Assembly: GCF_001676875.1 (NCBI RefSeq)
Contig: NZ_JYKA01000022.1
Span: forward strand, 1-64,000
Length of the DNA: 64,000 bases
Reading direction: 5' to 3'
From: Chromobacterium subtsugae
Lineage (GTDB): Bacteria; Pseudomonadota; Gammaproteobacteria; Burkholderiales; Chromobacteriaceae
The notes below the pieces were generated by a model. It worked only from the letters and a program-made list of their open reading frames with translations, was not told the DNA's origin and ran no database searches. This document shows, piece by piece, positions 19,219 to 29,131 of this stretch. Made by a program: the position numbers and the translations under genes. The first letter of the stretch is position 1, and each line of letters opens with the position of its first letter.

Positions 19219-22200
19219 TCACATGGCGATTTCCACCTGGCCGGCCAGCCAGCCTTCGAAGGCGGCCAGCTTTTCCTCGAACAGCGCCATCGCGCGGCGC
19301 GCCTGCTCCAGGTCATGCGCCTTGCCCGCCTTTTCCACCGCCTCGGCCGCCGCGCCCATCTCGTTGGCCCCGACCATGCGGCTGGCGCCCTTGATCCGAT
19401 GCGCGGAAAAGCCCACCCGATCAGCGTCTTCCGCCTGCAGCGCGGCTCGCAGCTCGGCCACGTCCTCCAAATTGCCGGTCTGGAATTCGCGCAGAATCTC
19501 CAGCTCCACGCTCAATTCGCCATTGCTGTAAACCTCCAGCACGCTGCGGTCCACCGGCAAGGGATCCTGCGCCGGCTCGGGCGGCGGCGGCGGAGCCAGC
19601 TCCCGCGCCAGCGGCTCGATCTCTTCCTCGCCGCCATGGCCCATCCATTTGCGCAGCACCGCCTCCAGCGAGTGGATGGACAAAGGCTTGGTGAGGAAAT
19701 CGTCCATGCCGGCCTCACGGGTCTTGTCCACCTCCTCCTTGGCCGCGTTGGCGGTGCAGGCGACGATGGGAATGCGTCCGCGTTCCGGATGGGACTCCTC
19801 GTGGGCGCGCACCAGTCTGGCCAACTGGTAGCCGTCTATGCCCGGCATATGGCAATCGGTCAGGATCAGCGAATACCGCCCGGCCAGCCACTTGCTGAAC
19901 GCCCGGTCGCCGTCCTCGGCCCAGTCCGCCGGATAACCGAGCTTTTCCAGTTGCTTCAGCGTCAGTTTGCGATTGGTGGGGTTGTCCTCGGCGAACAAGA
20001 TGGGGAACAGCTCCTCGCCCTCGTCCGCCAGGTTGCCGCCCGACAGCGCCGCCACCGACTCCAGCGGCACCCGCTGCTCTGGCAGCACCACCGGCTCCAC
20101 CAGCTCGGCCAGCCACTCCACTTCCAGCAGCAAGCGGGCGCAGCTGCCCTTGCCCTGCTCGCTCTCCATTTCCACGTGGCCGCCCATCAGGCCGGCCAAG
20201 CGGCGGCAGATCGCCAGCCCCAAACCGGTGCCGCCGAAGCGCCGGGTGGTTTCCGAATCCGCCTGGGTGAACGGCTGGAACAGTTTGCCCAGCTGTTCCT
20301 GCGACATGCCGATGCCGGTATCGGCCACTTCGAAGCTCAGCACCTGGTAATTGGCCAGGGTGTCCATCACCTTCACGCGGATGTCCACCCGCCCGCGCGA
20401 GGTGAACTTGATGGCGTTGCTGATGAAGTTCTGCAGGATCTGCCGCACCCGCAGCGGGTCCAGCACCAGGGTGGGCGCCAGTTTTTCGTCCAGCGTCAGC
20501 GACAGGTCCAGGCCCTTCTTGCTGGCGTTCTCGTGGTACAGGCTGCGCACGCTTTCCATGAAGGGGCGCACCGCGGTGCGGGTGGGCACGATCTCCAGCC
20601 GGTCGGCCTCGATCTTGGAGAAATCCAGGATATCGTCGATCAGGCGCAACAGGGTGTTGGCCGAGTCCTGAATGGTGAGCACGGTATCGCTCTGCTCGGC
20701 GTCCAGCTTGGTCATCGCCAGCAATTCCAGCATGCCCAGCACGCCGTTCATCGGCGTGCGGATCTCATGGCTCATGGTGGCCAGGAAGGCGCTCTTGGCG
20801 CGGTTGGCCGCGTTGGCCTGGTCGCGCGCCATGCGCAGTTCGAATTCCGCCATCTTGCGTTCGGTGATGTCGAGGCAGGCCAGGATGATCACCGATTCGG
20901 ACGCGTCCGGGAACAGCAACTGGCCTTCGAACAGCACCCAGATCGGCCGGCCGGTGCCGGTCAGGCATTCCAGTTCGCAATGGATGCGGGCATTGTCGTG
21001 CTGCATCTTCGACATTTGCTCGGCCAGCTCATACCAGCCATGCTCGGAAGCCAGCAGCTCCATCAGATGCATCCCGGACAGGCCGTACTCGTCGCCCACA
21101 TCGAAGATGCTTTCCGCGGTGAGGTTGGCCCGGGTGATCTGGAAATGCTCGTTCAGCCGCAGCAGGCCGACCGGCGACGCCGAATAAACCGCCTCCTCCT
21201 CCTGCAGCACCGCCCGCAGCTGGGCTTCGGAGAGCTTGCGCCGGTCTTCTTCGGCGTAGAAACCGAGAATATTGGCGTAGGCGCCCAATAGCGGCAGGAT
21301 GCTGATGCCCAGCTGCGACAAAGTGGGCCGCAGCAGGCAGACGCCAGCGGTGGCCTCGCCACCCAGCATCACCGGCAGCGATACCCAGGAAGGCTGCGCC
21401 GACAAGCTGCGGAACAGCGCCGCCAGCGGCATTTCCGCCTGCGACAGTTGCTGGATCAGCGGCAGGAACTCAGGCCACTCACCGGCTTGCAGCTGCAATG
21501 CCTCGTCGCCGCCGTCCTGGGCCGACCAGGCCACCAGCATGCACTCTTCGGAGCTGGTGAACTCGACGAAAGTGTCGTGCAGGCGCTGGAACACCGCATC
21601 CCGCGCCGAACGGGCTAGCAGCATCGCCTCGATTTCCGAAATCACCGACAGCAGCGCCACGCTGCGCTCCAGCGAGCTTTCCGCCAGCCTGCGCTTGTGC
21701 TCGTCGCGCACGATCAGGATATTCAGCGGCGGGTCAGATTCCCCGGAAAAACGGCTGATGTTGAGCATCGCATGGAAATGCTCGCCGCCGCTGCCCATGC
21801 CCTCCACCGGCAGCGTCCGTCCCACCTGCAGCTCCAGCGCCGCCATCACGCCGTGCATCTCGTCGTTCATCACGAACAATTGCCGCGCCGGCATGCCCAC
21901 CAAGGCGGCGAGCGGGTAGCCGAACATCCGCCCCGCGCCCTCGTTGGCGATCTCTATCACTCCGTCCTGATTGACCACCAGCATCGCGTCGCCGGAGATG
22001 TCCAGCATGCGCTGCAGGAAATCCAGCGGCTTGAGCACCTTGCGCACCATCACGTACAGCAGGAACACCAGCAGCGCCATCGCCGCCAGGCCAAACGCCC
22101 CCTCGCGCAGCAGAATGTGCAGATAGTACTGGCGGTTTTCCGTGGCCAGCGCCTCCGCCCGCGCGGAAACCATCGCCTGCAACTGCTGCAACGCCGAGGT

Positions 22201-23094
22201 CAGCTGCCGCAGATTGAGCGGGTAGTCGGCGGCCTGGCTGAACTTCAGCCTGCCGTCCAACTGTTCCAGCTGCAGCTGCGCCAACAGCTGCAGCTTGCTG
22301 GCAAGACGGGTCAGCTGGATGAACTGCTGAGCCAGCCTGACATCCCGCACGCTGTCGACTCTGGGCTGGAGCTTGCCCAGCGTCAGCATGCCGGCCGCCA
22401 GCCGCCGCGCCAGATCCTCCTCCATCCTACGATCCAGCCGGTGGTCCAGCTCCGCGCGCAGCACCAGCGCCTGCGCATTGGAGCGCAGCCAGTAGTCCAG
22501 TATCCACACATCCTGCGTCAGCCAGGCCAAGTCGTTGATCCTGGCGTCGCCGCTGGCCGCCATCTGCACCACGGAGTCGTCCACCAGATGCTGCACCTGC
22601 TCCTGCACGTCGCGGGTCTGCTCGTACAGGCTGGTGGTCAGCGCCTCGTTCGGGCCGGAGCTCGACTGCCACACCGCCTTGGCCTGCACCCGCAGCTGTT
22701 GATACTGGCGGAATAGCTGCTGCAGCCGGGCGATCTTCTCGCTGGTCCGCGCTTCGTCGCGGCCATGCAGCGAAGTGACCATGGCGAGGAAGCGCTCGTC
22801 CACCAGCCGAGACAGCCGGTCCAAGGCTGCCAGGGTCGCGGCGTCCGGCTGCCGTCCCAGCAACAGCGCCCGCAGCTGGCCGCTTTCCTGATGCTGGATA
22901 TCGGAGAAGCGATACAACAGGCTGCTGTCCTGATTCAGCTCCACCAGCCGGTCGGCCTGCCGGTATTCGCTCCAGGCCGTCACCTGCAGCTGGACCATCA
23001 CGCCGGCCTGCAGAATGCCCAGCAGCAGCACAATGGCCAGCACGCTCCGGCCTATCGCCATCGCCTGGCTATGGCGCGCCTTGGGTTGCAGCAT
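19219..23094 (-). CDS. Hybrid sensor histidine kinase with PAS, receiver and Hpt domains
   Basis: 1291 residues. Order: transmembrane helix (about 14-36), helical periplasmic sensor region to about 335, second membrane helix (335-355), PAS domain (about 365-470), a GAF-like region, second PAS (about 655-770), dimerisation/phosphoacceptor domain with His776 in [10 protein letters not shown], ATPase domain (N-box [10 protein letters not shown]-boxes DTGIGMS and GGTGLGLAI), receiver with Asp1080 ([13 protein letters not shown]) and Hpt with His1232 (AHRIKGASR). All phosphorelay residues are intact. It is the last gene of a three-gene operon, one base after the response-regulator stop. The input signal and output genes are unknown; the periplasmic part resembles helical sensor bundles. 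Confidence 0.93.
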   Translation of the reverse strand: MLQPKARHSQAMAIGRSVLAIVLLLGILQAGVMVQLQVTAWSEYRQADRLVELNQDSSLLYRFSDIQHQESGQLRALLLGRQPDAATLAALDRLSRLVDERFLAMVTSLHGRDEARTSEKIARLQQLFRQYQQLRVQAKAVWQSSSGPNEALTTSLYEQTRDVQEQVQHLVDDSVVQMAASGDARINDLAWLTQDVWILDYWLRSNAQALVLRAELDHRLDRRMEEDLARRLAAGMLTLGKLQPRVDSVRDVRLAQQFIQLTRLASKLQLLAQLQLEQLDGRLKFSQAADYPLNLRQLTSALQQLQAMVSARAEALATENRQYYLHILLREGAFGLAAMALLVFLLYVMVRKVLKPLDFLQRMLDISGDAMLVVNQDGVIEIANEGAGRMFGYPLAALVGMPARQLFVMNDEMHGVMAALELQVGRTLPVEGMGSGGEHFHAMLNISRFSGESDPPLNILIVRDEHKRRLAESSLERSVALLSVISEIEAMLLARSARDAVFQRLHDTFVEFTSSEECMLVAWSAQDGGDEALQLQAGEWPEFLPLIQQLSQAEMPLAALFRSLSAQPSWVSLPVMLGGEATAGVCLLRPTLSQLGISILPLLGAYANILGFYAEEDRRKLSEAQLRAVLQEEEAVYSASPVGLLRLNEHFQITRANLTAESIFDVGDEYGLSGMHLMELLASEHGWYELAEQMSKMQHDNARIHCELECLTGTGRPIWVLFEGQLLFPDASESVIILACLDITERKMAEFELRMARDQANAANRAKSAFLATMSHEIRTPMNGVLGMLELLAMTKLDAEQSDTVLTIQDSANTLLRLIDDILDFSKIEADRLEIVPTRTAVRPFMESVRSLYHENASKKGLDLSLTLDEKLAPTLVLDPLRVRQILQNFISNAIKFTSRGRVDIRVKVMDTLANYQVLSFEVADTGIGMSQEQLGKLFQPFTQADSETTRRFGGTGLGLAICRRLAGLMGGHVEMESEQGKGSCARLLLEVEWLAELVEPVVLPEQRVPLESVAALSGGNLADEGEELFPILFAEDNPTNRKLTLKQLEKLGYPADWAEDGDRAFSKWLAGRYSLILTDCHMPGIDGYQLARLVRAHEESHPERGRIPIVACTANAAKEEVDKTREAGMDDFLTKPLSIHSLEAVLRKWMGHGGEEEIEPLARELAPPPPPEPAQDPLPVDRSVLEVYSNGELSVELEILREFQTGNLEDVAELRAALQAEDADRVGFSAHRIKGASRMVGANEMGAAAEAVEKAGKAHDLEQARRAMALFEEKLAAFEGWLAGQVEIAM

Positions 23095-23095
23095 G

Positions 23096-23830
23096 CTAAT
23101 GCCTTGCCGCGGAAGAGCTCGCCACCGCGTCCAGGCTTTCGGTGACGAAAATCTGCGCCACGCCGTAGCGCTCGCTGAAGTCTTTCAGCACCGCCAGCTG
23201 GTTGGCCGAAATGGTGGCGCCGCGCGGCAGCAGCAAATGGCCGGCCTTGCTGCGCAAGTCGCGCGTCAGATAGGAGCCCGGCTTGATCTTGTCCAGCGGC
23301 AGGCATTGCTCCGCCGGCTCTTCCTGATACACCGGCGCCCGGGTTTCGAACAGCTTGCCGAACACTTTGTTGTCGTAGTCGGTGCCGGTCGCGATGTTGT
23401 AGTAGCTGAATGGATCGATCTCCGGCCTGGGCCGGTGCATCGCGGCCTGGATCGCCTTCTCCACGTCGGCGGGCTTCGGCGGCTTCACCACGAAACCGTC
23501 GGCGTGCAGCTGGCTGGCCAGCACCACGTTGGAGCGGTCGGCGTGGCCGGACAGAAAGACGAAGGGCAGATTGGAGACGTTGGCGGTATGCCCGCAACGC
23601 AGCTCCTTCAGCAGATCCATGCCGTTCATCGGCAGCATCTGCACATCGCACAGCACGATGTCCACCATGCGGATATCCAGCAGCCGCATCGCCGTGGTGC
23701 CGTCGGCGGCCTGGAAGATATAGTCCGACTTGACCCCCATGTTCTGCAAGGCCTGGGATATCAGGGTCCTGACCAGCGTCTGGTCATCGACGATCATGAT
23801 CCGCAACCGCGCCAGGTCGACCGAAATCAT
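23096..23830 (-). CDS. Response regulator with non-DNA-binding C-terminal domain
   Basis: 244 residues. Residues 8-130 form a receiver domain with acidic pocket Asp15-Asp16, phosphoacceptor Asp62 ([11 protein letters not shown]), and Lys in the FVVKPPKP loop. The C-terminal half has no helix-turn-helix. Its segment [19 protein letters not shown]...[16 protein letters not shown] resembles the small leader domain seen before HD-GYP modules (pattern L..G..L..D....G.LLL..G..L), but no HD-GYP follows. The output is therefore likely protein-protein interaction. It sits between a receiver-EAL protein and the hybrid kinase in a tightly spaced operon. Confidence 0.85.
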   Translation of the reverse strand: MISVDLARLRIMIVDDQTLVRTLISQALQNMGVKSDYIFQAADGTTAMRLLDIRMVDIVLCDVQMLPMNGMDLLKELRCGHTANVSNLPFVFLSGHADRSNVVLASQLHADGFVVKPPKPADVEKAIQAAMHRPRPEIDPFSYYNIATGTDYDNKVFGKLFETRAPVYQEEPAEQCLPLDKIKPGSYLTRDLRSKAGHLLLPRGATISANQLAVLKDFSERYGVAQIFVTESLDAVASSSAARH

Positions 23831-23840
23831 CGCGCATCCT

Positions 23841-25055
23841 TTACACTATGGTTCCGCTTGAGGCTGCCCGGTCGCCCTGGCAGTCCACGATGAGCCTGGC
23901 CAGATCCTGCTCCGCGACGACGCCGGCCAGCCCATCCCCCACTCCCTTGACGCACCCCATCGCCAGCGCCAGCTCCCTGCCCTCCTCGTCATCCACCCGG
24001 GTGGCGCAAACCGCGGTCTGCGACAAGCCGAAATGACGCAACAGACGAAAGGTGTGCGGATCTTCGCCCTGCAGGGTTTTCAGCCAGTGCAGGGTTTCCA
24101 CCGGCACATTGACCTGGTCGAACGGAAACTTGAGCAGGTTGCCGATGGTCAGCGAGCCGATGCCGAACGCGTCCGCCGTCAGATGAAACCCCAGGTACTT
24201 GATCTTGGCGATGTTCTCGAAGCACAGCGCGTCGGAGCGCCGGCTCAAGCCGTCCGCCAGCTCGAAGCTCACCCGGCGCGGCGCGACGCCGTATTGCTGC
24301 ACCAGGGTGAAACAGTGGTCGAACACGTTGTCGGCGCACAGGCACGCCTCGTCGATGCGGATGTGCATCTGGCACTCGTCCTGGCCCGACGCCAGCGAAA
24401 TGCCCTGCAATAGCTTGGCCATCCGCTCCACTATCGTTTCCAGGGCCACCGCCGACGCCATGCGCCGGCCCGCCAGCAGCGGCAGCAGATGATCGATGCC
24501 GCAGCGCCTCTCGCCCAACGCCAGCGCGCGCAGCGAAAAGCTGACCGGGCGGCGGTCGGCCAGCGTCACCACGGGAACGAACTCCAGCGCGAAGCGGTCG
24601 TCGCAGATATCGGCCAGCAGCGGCTCGATATCCAGTTGCGCCGGCGCCTCGGCGCGCTCCATTTCATTGAAAATGCCGTTCAACATGGCGACGAATGCCT
24701 CGGCCGAATACGGCTTGGCCAGGAAGCGGGTGCAGGAGATGCCCAGATTGGCCGACATGTCGGCGATGGTCTGCAGGGTTTTGCCGTCATAGCCGGAGAT
24801 GATCAGCAAGGCGGACTGGTAGCCCAGCCTGGCCACATTCTTGATGAAATCGATGCCGTTCATGCCCGGCATGCCGATATCGGTGATGACCAGCTGGTAG
24901 CCGCCTTCGGCGATGCTGCGCAGCGCCTCGGCCGGGTCGCTGAATTCGTCTATCTCCACCGCGAAACGGCTGAAGAAGCTGGCCTGGCGCGAGATCAGCT
25001 TCCGCAATACCAGCTGATCGTCCAGAATCAAAAAACGCTTCGGTTTCAGCTCCAT
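23841..25055 (-). CDS. Response regulator with degenerate EAL domain
   Basis: 404 residues. The N-terminal receiver is intact (Asp59 in VITDIGMPGMNG). The C-terminal half follows the fold of EAL c-di-GMP phosphodiesterases, but key residues are lost: the ExLxR signature is replaced (SFSLRALAL), the ELTES-like strand reads SFELADGL, and the DDFG metal motif reads ADAFGIG. It should not hydrolyse c-di-GMP; binding or partner regulation is possible. First gene of the operon, ten bases before the next regulator. The start MELKPKR was chosen over an upstream ATG lacking receiver homology. Confidence 0.85.
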   Translation of the reverse strand: MELKPKRFLILDDQLVLRKLISRQASFFSRFAVEIDEFSDPAEALRSIAEGGYQLVITDIGMPGMNGIDFIKNVARLGYQSALLIISGYDGKTLQTIADMSANLGISCTRFLAKPYSAEAFVAMLNGIFNEMERAEAPAQLDIEPLLADICDDRFALEFVPVVTLADRRPVSFSLRALALGERRCGIDHLLPLLAGRRMASAVALETIVERMAKLLQGISLASGQDECQMHIRIDEACLCADNVFDHCFTLVQQYGVAPRRVSFELADGLSRRSDALCFENIAKIKYLGFHLTADAFGIGSLTIGNLLKFPFDQVNVPVETLHWLKTLQGEDPHTFRLLRHFGLSQTAVCATRVDDEEGRELALAMGCVKGVGDGLAGVVAEQDLARLIVDCQGDRAASSGTIV

Positions 25056-25362
25056 GCTAGACCGCCCCTTCCCAGGCATGGCAGAACCGGCCTTGCAGCA
25101 CAGCTCGCCGGAAATGCCGCCTTACCGAAATTAAGCGCTGCGGAAAACCATCTGGGCGCGCCGGCTTCCCCACCGAGGGCCGGCTCCAAAACTAAGACAT
25201 TCGCGTAAGACCAGACAGCGTAATACCATGTATAGGCTGACAAATTTGGCAGTACAAGACGGCCTTGCCGGCCGGCCGCGCGCTCGCGGCGCCGGTTTAT
25301 GCCATGCGCCGCCGCTGCGGTATCATGGTCGGCCGCGACACCCATTCCGCAAGGAGAACCCC
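25056..25362. promoter_or_regulatory. Divergent intergenic region between the signalling operon and fliW
   Basis: 307 bases with no gene. It must carry promoters for both directions; I see no convincing sigma-28 or sigma-54 site. fliW has a clear AAGGAGAA ribosome binding site. Confidence 0.4.
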
Positions 25363-25806
25363 ATGCGTTTCGATTCCGGCCAGCTTGGCAACGTAGAGGT
25401 GGACGAACAGACCATCCTCACCTTTCCCCACGGCATTCCGGCCCTGGAGAACTGCACGCGCTTCAAATTGTTCCACGACGCCGCCCACAAAACGCCGCAG
25501 GTCTATTGGCTGCAGTCGCTGGACGACCCGGGCATCACTTTCAGCCTGGCGCTGCCCGAGCGGCTGGGCGTCCGCTTCCAGGTGGAGCTCACCGACGACG
25601 AAGTGGCGCAGCTGCAACTGCGCGGCCCGGAGGACGCCGCCATCCTGCTGATGCTGTACCGCCCGCTGGAAACCGAGCGCGATTCCCACCCGGCGCTGGG
25701 CCAGCTGCAGGCCAACCTCTGCAATCCGCTGGTGGTCAGCCTGTCGTCCCAGCGCGGCATCCAGAAAACCGGCCTCAAGATCGACATCCTGCTGCATACG
25801 CCATGA
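25363..25806 (+). CDS. fliW: Flagellar assembly factor FliW
   Basis: 147 residues, the usual FliW length, with the family start (FDSGQLGNVEVDEQTILTFPHGIPALEN) and the conserved NPLVVS segment near the end. In bacteria where it was studied, FliW binds flagellin and also blocks the RNA-binding regulator CsrA, linking flagellin export to translation. The gene is not next to flagellar genes or csrA here; it overlaps the downstream tag gene by ATGA. The start ATG at 25363 follows AAGGAGAA. A longer upstream frame has no family resemblance. Confidence 0.9.
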   Translation: MRFDSGQLGNVEVDEQTILTFPHGIPALENCTRFKLFHDAAHKTPQVYWLQSLDDPGITFSLALPERLGVRFQVELTDDEVAQLQLRGPEDAAILLMLYRPLETERDSHPALGQLQANLCNPLVVSLSSQRGIQKTGLKIDILLHTP

Positions 25807-26372
25807 ACGAGACCCAACGCTGCGCCTGGTGCGGCGACGATGCGCTGTACGTCGCCTACCACGACCAGGAATGGGGCCGGCCCGAGCGCGACGACCGCAA
25901 ATTGTTCGAAATGCTGATTCTGGAAGGCGCGCAGGCCGGGCTGTCCTGGATCACCATCTTGCGGAAGCGCGAAGGCTATCGCGCCGCCTTCCACGGCTTC
26001 CACCCGGAAAAGGTGGCGGCGATGGACGAGGACGACGTCGAACGGCTGATGCAGAATCCCGGCATCGTGCGCAACCGGCTGAAAATCCGCAGCGCCATCC
26101 GCAACGCCAAAGTGTTCCTGCAAATGCAGCGGGAACACGGCAGCTTCGCCGACTGGCTGTGGGGGCACGTGGACGGCCAGCCGATTCTGCGCCGCCGCGA
26201 CGACGAACGGGTGCCGGCCAGCACCGAGCTGTCGGACCATATCAGCAAGGAGTTGAAGAAAGCCGGGATGAATTTCGTCGGCAGCACGGTAGTCTATGCC
26301 TACCTGCAGGCCTGCGGCGTGGTCAACGACCACCTGGCCGGCTGCTTCCTGCACCCGCACGGCGACGCCTGA
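25803..26372 (+). CDS. tag: DNA-3-methyladenine glycosylase I
   Basis: 189 residues. It begins with the characteristic CAWCG zinc ligands and YHDQEWG, continues with EMLILEGAQAGLSWITILRKR, and has the C-terminal FVGSTVVYAYLQACGVVNDH segment that supplies the remaining metal ligands. Tag removes 3-methyladenine from alkylated DNA in base excision repair. It overlaps the fliW stop by four bases and is followed by a bidirectional terminator. Confidence 0.96.
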   Translation: MNETQRCAWCGDDALYVAYHDQEWGRPERDDRKLFEMLILEGAQAGLSWITILRKREGYRAAFHGFHPEKVAAMDEDDVERLMQNPGIVRNRLKIRSAIRNAKVFLQMQREHGSFADWLWGHVDGQPILRRRDDERVPASTELSDHISKELKKAGMNFVGSTVVYAYLQACGVVNDHLAGCFLHPHGDA

Positions 26373-26385
26373 GCGCCCGCCCATG

Positions 26386-26416
26386 AAAAACGGCCGCTGC
26401 GAACAGCGGCCGTTTT
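26386..26416. terminator. Bidirectional terminator between tag and clpB
   Basis: A 13-bp stem (AAAACGGCCGCTG with CAGCGGCCGTTTT) and a CGAA loop, with A-run and T-run on either side. Confidence 0.92.
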
Positions 26417-26434
26417 CGCGCGCAGCGGCGACGG

Positions 26435-29014
26435 TCAGTCGAAAACCAGCTGGCCGTTTTTCGCCTCCACCAGCACCGTGGACTTGGGCGGGTACTTGCC
26501 GGCCAGAATCGCCTTGGCCAGCGGATTTTCCAGTTCGGCCTGGATAGCCCGTTTCAGCGGACGCGCGCCGTAAACCGGGTCGAAACCGGCCTCGGACAGC
26601 AGCGCCAGCGCCTCGCCGCTGATCTGCAGGTTCAGGTCCAGTTTGGCCAGCCGCGCCTCCAGGCCCTTCAGCTGGATGCGGGCGATGGACTGGATGTGCT
26701 TCTCGTCCAGGCCGTGGAACACCACCACCTCGTCGATGCGGTTGATGAATTCCGGGCGGAACTGGGTCTTCACCTCGGCCATCACGGCGAGCTTGATCAC
26801 CTGGTAATCGTCGGTGGCCATCGCCTGGATCTGCTGGCTGCCGATATTGGACGTCATCACGATCACCGTGTTCTTGAAGTCCACGGTGCGGCCCTGGCCA
26901 TCGGTCAACCGGCCGTCGTCCAGCACTTGCAGCAGCACGTTGAACACGTCCGGATGCGCCTTCTCCACCTCGTCCAGCAGGATCACGCTGTACGGCTTGC
27001 GGCGCACCTGCTCGGTCAGGTAGCCGCCCTCCTCGTAGCCGACGTAGCCCGGAGGCGCGCCGATCAGCCGGGCGACGGAATGCTTCTCCATGTACTCGGA
27101 CATGTCGATGCGGATCAGGTGCTCCTCGCTGTCGAACAGGAAGCCGGCCAGCGTTTTGCACAGCTCGGTCTTGCCGACGCCGGTCGGTCCCAGGAACAGG
27201 AATGATCCATACGGCTTGTTCGGGTCGGCCAGACCCGAGCGCGAGCGGCGGATGGCGTCGGCCACCGCGGTCACCGCCTCGTCCTGCCCCACCACGCGCC
27301 GATGCAGCACGTCTTCCATGTGCAACAGCTTCTCGCGCTCGCCGGTCAGCATCTTGGACACCGGAATGCCGGTGGCGCGGCTGATCACCTCGGCGATTTC
27401 CTCGGCGCCCACCTGGGTGCGCAGCAGACGGTTGGGCTTGGCCTCGCCCTGCTCGCCGGCGGCCTCGGCCTCCTTCAAGCGCGCTTCCAGTTGCGGCAAC
27501 TTGCCGTATTGCAACTCGGCCAGTTTCTGCCAGTCGCCCTTGCGCTTGAGGTCTTCCATATTCGCCTTCAGGCGGTCGATTTCCTCCTTGATGCTCTGCG
27601 AGCCTTGCTGGGCGGCTTTTTCCGCCTTCCAGATCTCTTCCAGGTCGGCGTATTCGCGCGATAGGCCGCTTATCTCGTCCTCGATCAGCTGCAGACGCTT
27701 TTGCGAAGCCTCGTCGCTCTCGCGCTTCACCGCCTCGCGCTCGATCTTCAGCTGGATCAGGCGGCGGTCGAGCTTGTCCATCGCTTCCGGCTTAGAATCC
27801 AGCTCCATCTTGATCTTGGATGCGGCCTCGTCGATCAGGTCTATCGCCTTGTCCGGCAGGAAGCGGTCGGTGATGTAGCGCTGGCTCAATTCCGCGGCGG
27901 CGACGATGGCCGGGTCGGTGATGTCGACGCCGTGGTGGATTTCATACTTTTCCTGCAGGCCGCGCAGGATGGCGATGGTGTCCTCGACCGATGGCTCGCC
28001 CACCAACACCTTCTGGAAGCGGCGCTCCAGCGCGGCGTCCTTCTCGATGTACTTGCGGTATTCGTCCAGCGTGGTGGCGCCGATGCAATGCAGTTCGCCG
28101 CGCGCCAAAGCCGGTTTCAGCATATTGCCGGCGTCCATCGCGCCTTCGGCCTTGCCGGCGCCCACCAGCGTGTGGATTTCGTCGATGAAGATCAGGGTCT
28201 GGCCGTCGTCTTTGGCCAGATCGTTCAGCACCGCCTTCAGTCGTTCTTCGAATTCGCCGCGGAACTTGGCGCCGGCGATCAAGGCCGCCAGGTCCAGCAC
28301 CAACAGGCGCTTGTTCTTCAGGCTTTCCGGCACTTCGCCGTTGACGATGCGCTGCGCCAGGCCTTCGACGATGGCGGTTTTGCCCACGCCCGGCTCTCCG
28401 ATCAGCACCGGATTGTTCTTGGTGCGGCGTTGCAGCACCTGGATGGCGCGGCGGATTTCGTCGTCGCGGCCTATCACCGGGTCGAGCTTGCCCTGGCGGG
28501 CGCGCTCGGTCAGGTCCATCGTATATTTCTTCAAGGCTTCGCGCTGGCCCTCGGCGTCGGCGCTGTTGACGTTCTCGCCGCCGCGTACCGCGTCTATCGC
28601 CGCCTGGATCGACGCGTGGTTGCCGCCGTGCTCTTTCAGCAGGCGGCCGGTCTCGCCCTTGTCCTGGCTCAGCGCGGACAGGAACAGCTCGCTGGCGATG
28701 AATTCGTCGCCCAGCTTCATCGCGATCTTGTCGGCGGCGTTGAGCAGATTGGCCAGATCGCGCGACACGGTGATCTCGCCGCCATGGCCCTGCACCCGCG
28801 GTAGCCGTTCGATGGCAGACTTCAGGCCGGCCTTCAGCGCCGGCACGTTGACGCCGGCGCGCGCCAGCAGGCCGCCGACGCCGGCTTCGGCGTCGTCCAG
28901 CATCGCCAGCAGCAGATGCTGCGGCTCGATATAGGCGTTGTCGCCCGCTACGGCCAGGCTTTGGGCGTCGCCCAGCGCCTGTTGGAATTTGGTGGTCAGC
29001 TTGTCGAATCGCAT
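26435..29014 (-). CDS. clpB: ClpB protein disaggregase
   Basis: 859 residues, a standard Hsp100 length. N-terminal Clp repeats, first AAA+ module with Walker [10 protein letters not shown] and Walker [19 protein letters not shown], coiled-coil middle domain (about 400-530), second AAA+ with GPTGVGKTE and [15 protein letters not shown], and a C-terminal oligomerisation region. It unfolds aggregated proteins together with DnaK/DnaJ/GrpE. A sigma-32-type promoter lies upstream, so heat-shock control is expected. Confidence 0.98.
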   Translation of the reverse strand: MRFDKLTTKFQQALGDAQSLAVAGDNAYIEPQHLLLAMLDDAEAGVGGLLARAGVNVPALKAGLKSAIERLPRVQGHGGEITVSRDLANLLNAADKIAMKLGDEFIASELFLSALSQDKGETGRLLKEHGGNHASIQAAIDAVRGGENVNSADAEGQREALKKYTMDLTERARQGKLDPVIGRDDEIRRAIQVLQRRTKNNPVLIGEPGVGKTAIVEGLAQRIVNGEVPESLKNKRLLVLDLAALIAGAKFRGEFEERLKAVLNDLAKDDGQTLIFIDEIHTLVGAGKAEGAMDAGNMLKPALARGELHCIGATTLDEYRKYIEKDAALERRFQKVLVGEPSVEDTIAILRGLQEKYEIHHGVDITDPAIVAAAELSQRYITDRFLPDKAIDLIDEAASKIKMELDSKPEAMDKLDRRLIQLKIEREAVKRESDEASQKRLQLIEDEISGLSREYADLEEIWKAEKAAQQGSQSIKEEIDRLKANMEDLKRKGDWQKLAELQYGKLPQLEARLKEAEAAGEQGEAKPNRLLRTQVGAEEIAEVISRATGIPVSKMLTGEREKLLHMEDVLHRRVVGQDEAVTAVADAIRRSRSGLADPNKPYGSFLFLGPTGVGKTELCKTLAGFLFDSEEHLIRIDMSEYMEKHSVARLIGAPPGYVGYEEGGYLTEQVRRKPYSVILLDEVEKAHPDVFNVLLQVLDDGRLTDGQGRTVDFKNTVIVMTSNIGSQQIQAMATDDYQVIKLAVMAEVKTQFRPEFINRIDEVVVFHGLDEKHIQSIARIQLKGLEARLAKLDLNLQISGEALALLSEAGFDPVYGARPLKRAIQAELENPLAKAILAGKYPPKSTVLVEAKNGQLVFD

Positions 29015-29049
29015 GATTTGCGGCTCCCGTGAAAACTGTCGATGACTTC

Positions 29050-29080
29050 CATCTTGGGGAGCCTGCCGGCCATTTCAAGG
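29050..29080 (-). promoter_or_regulatory. Sigma-32 heat-shock promoter of clpB
   Basis: Read on the minus strand, CTTGAAA is followed after about 14 bases by CCCCAAGAT, close to the consensus CTTGAAA-N11-16-CCCCATNT. It lies 36-66 bases upstream of the clpB ATG. Confidence 0.7.
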
Positions 29081-29131
29081 GCGCCGCCGCGCCGGCGTTT
29101 GACCGCGCGCAAACCCGGCGGCTGCCGGGAA

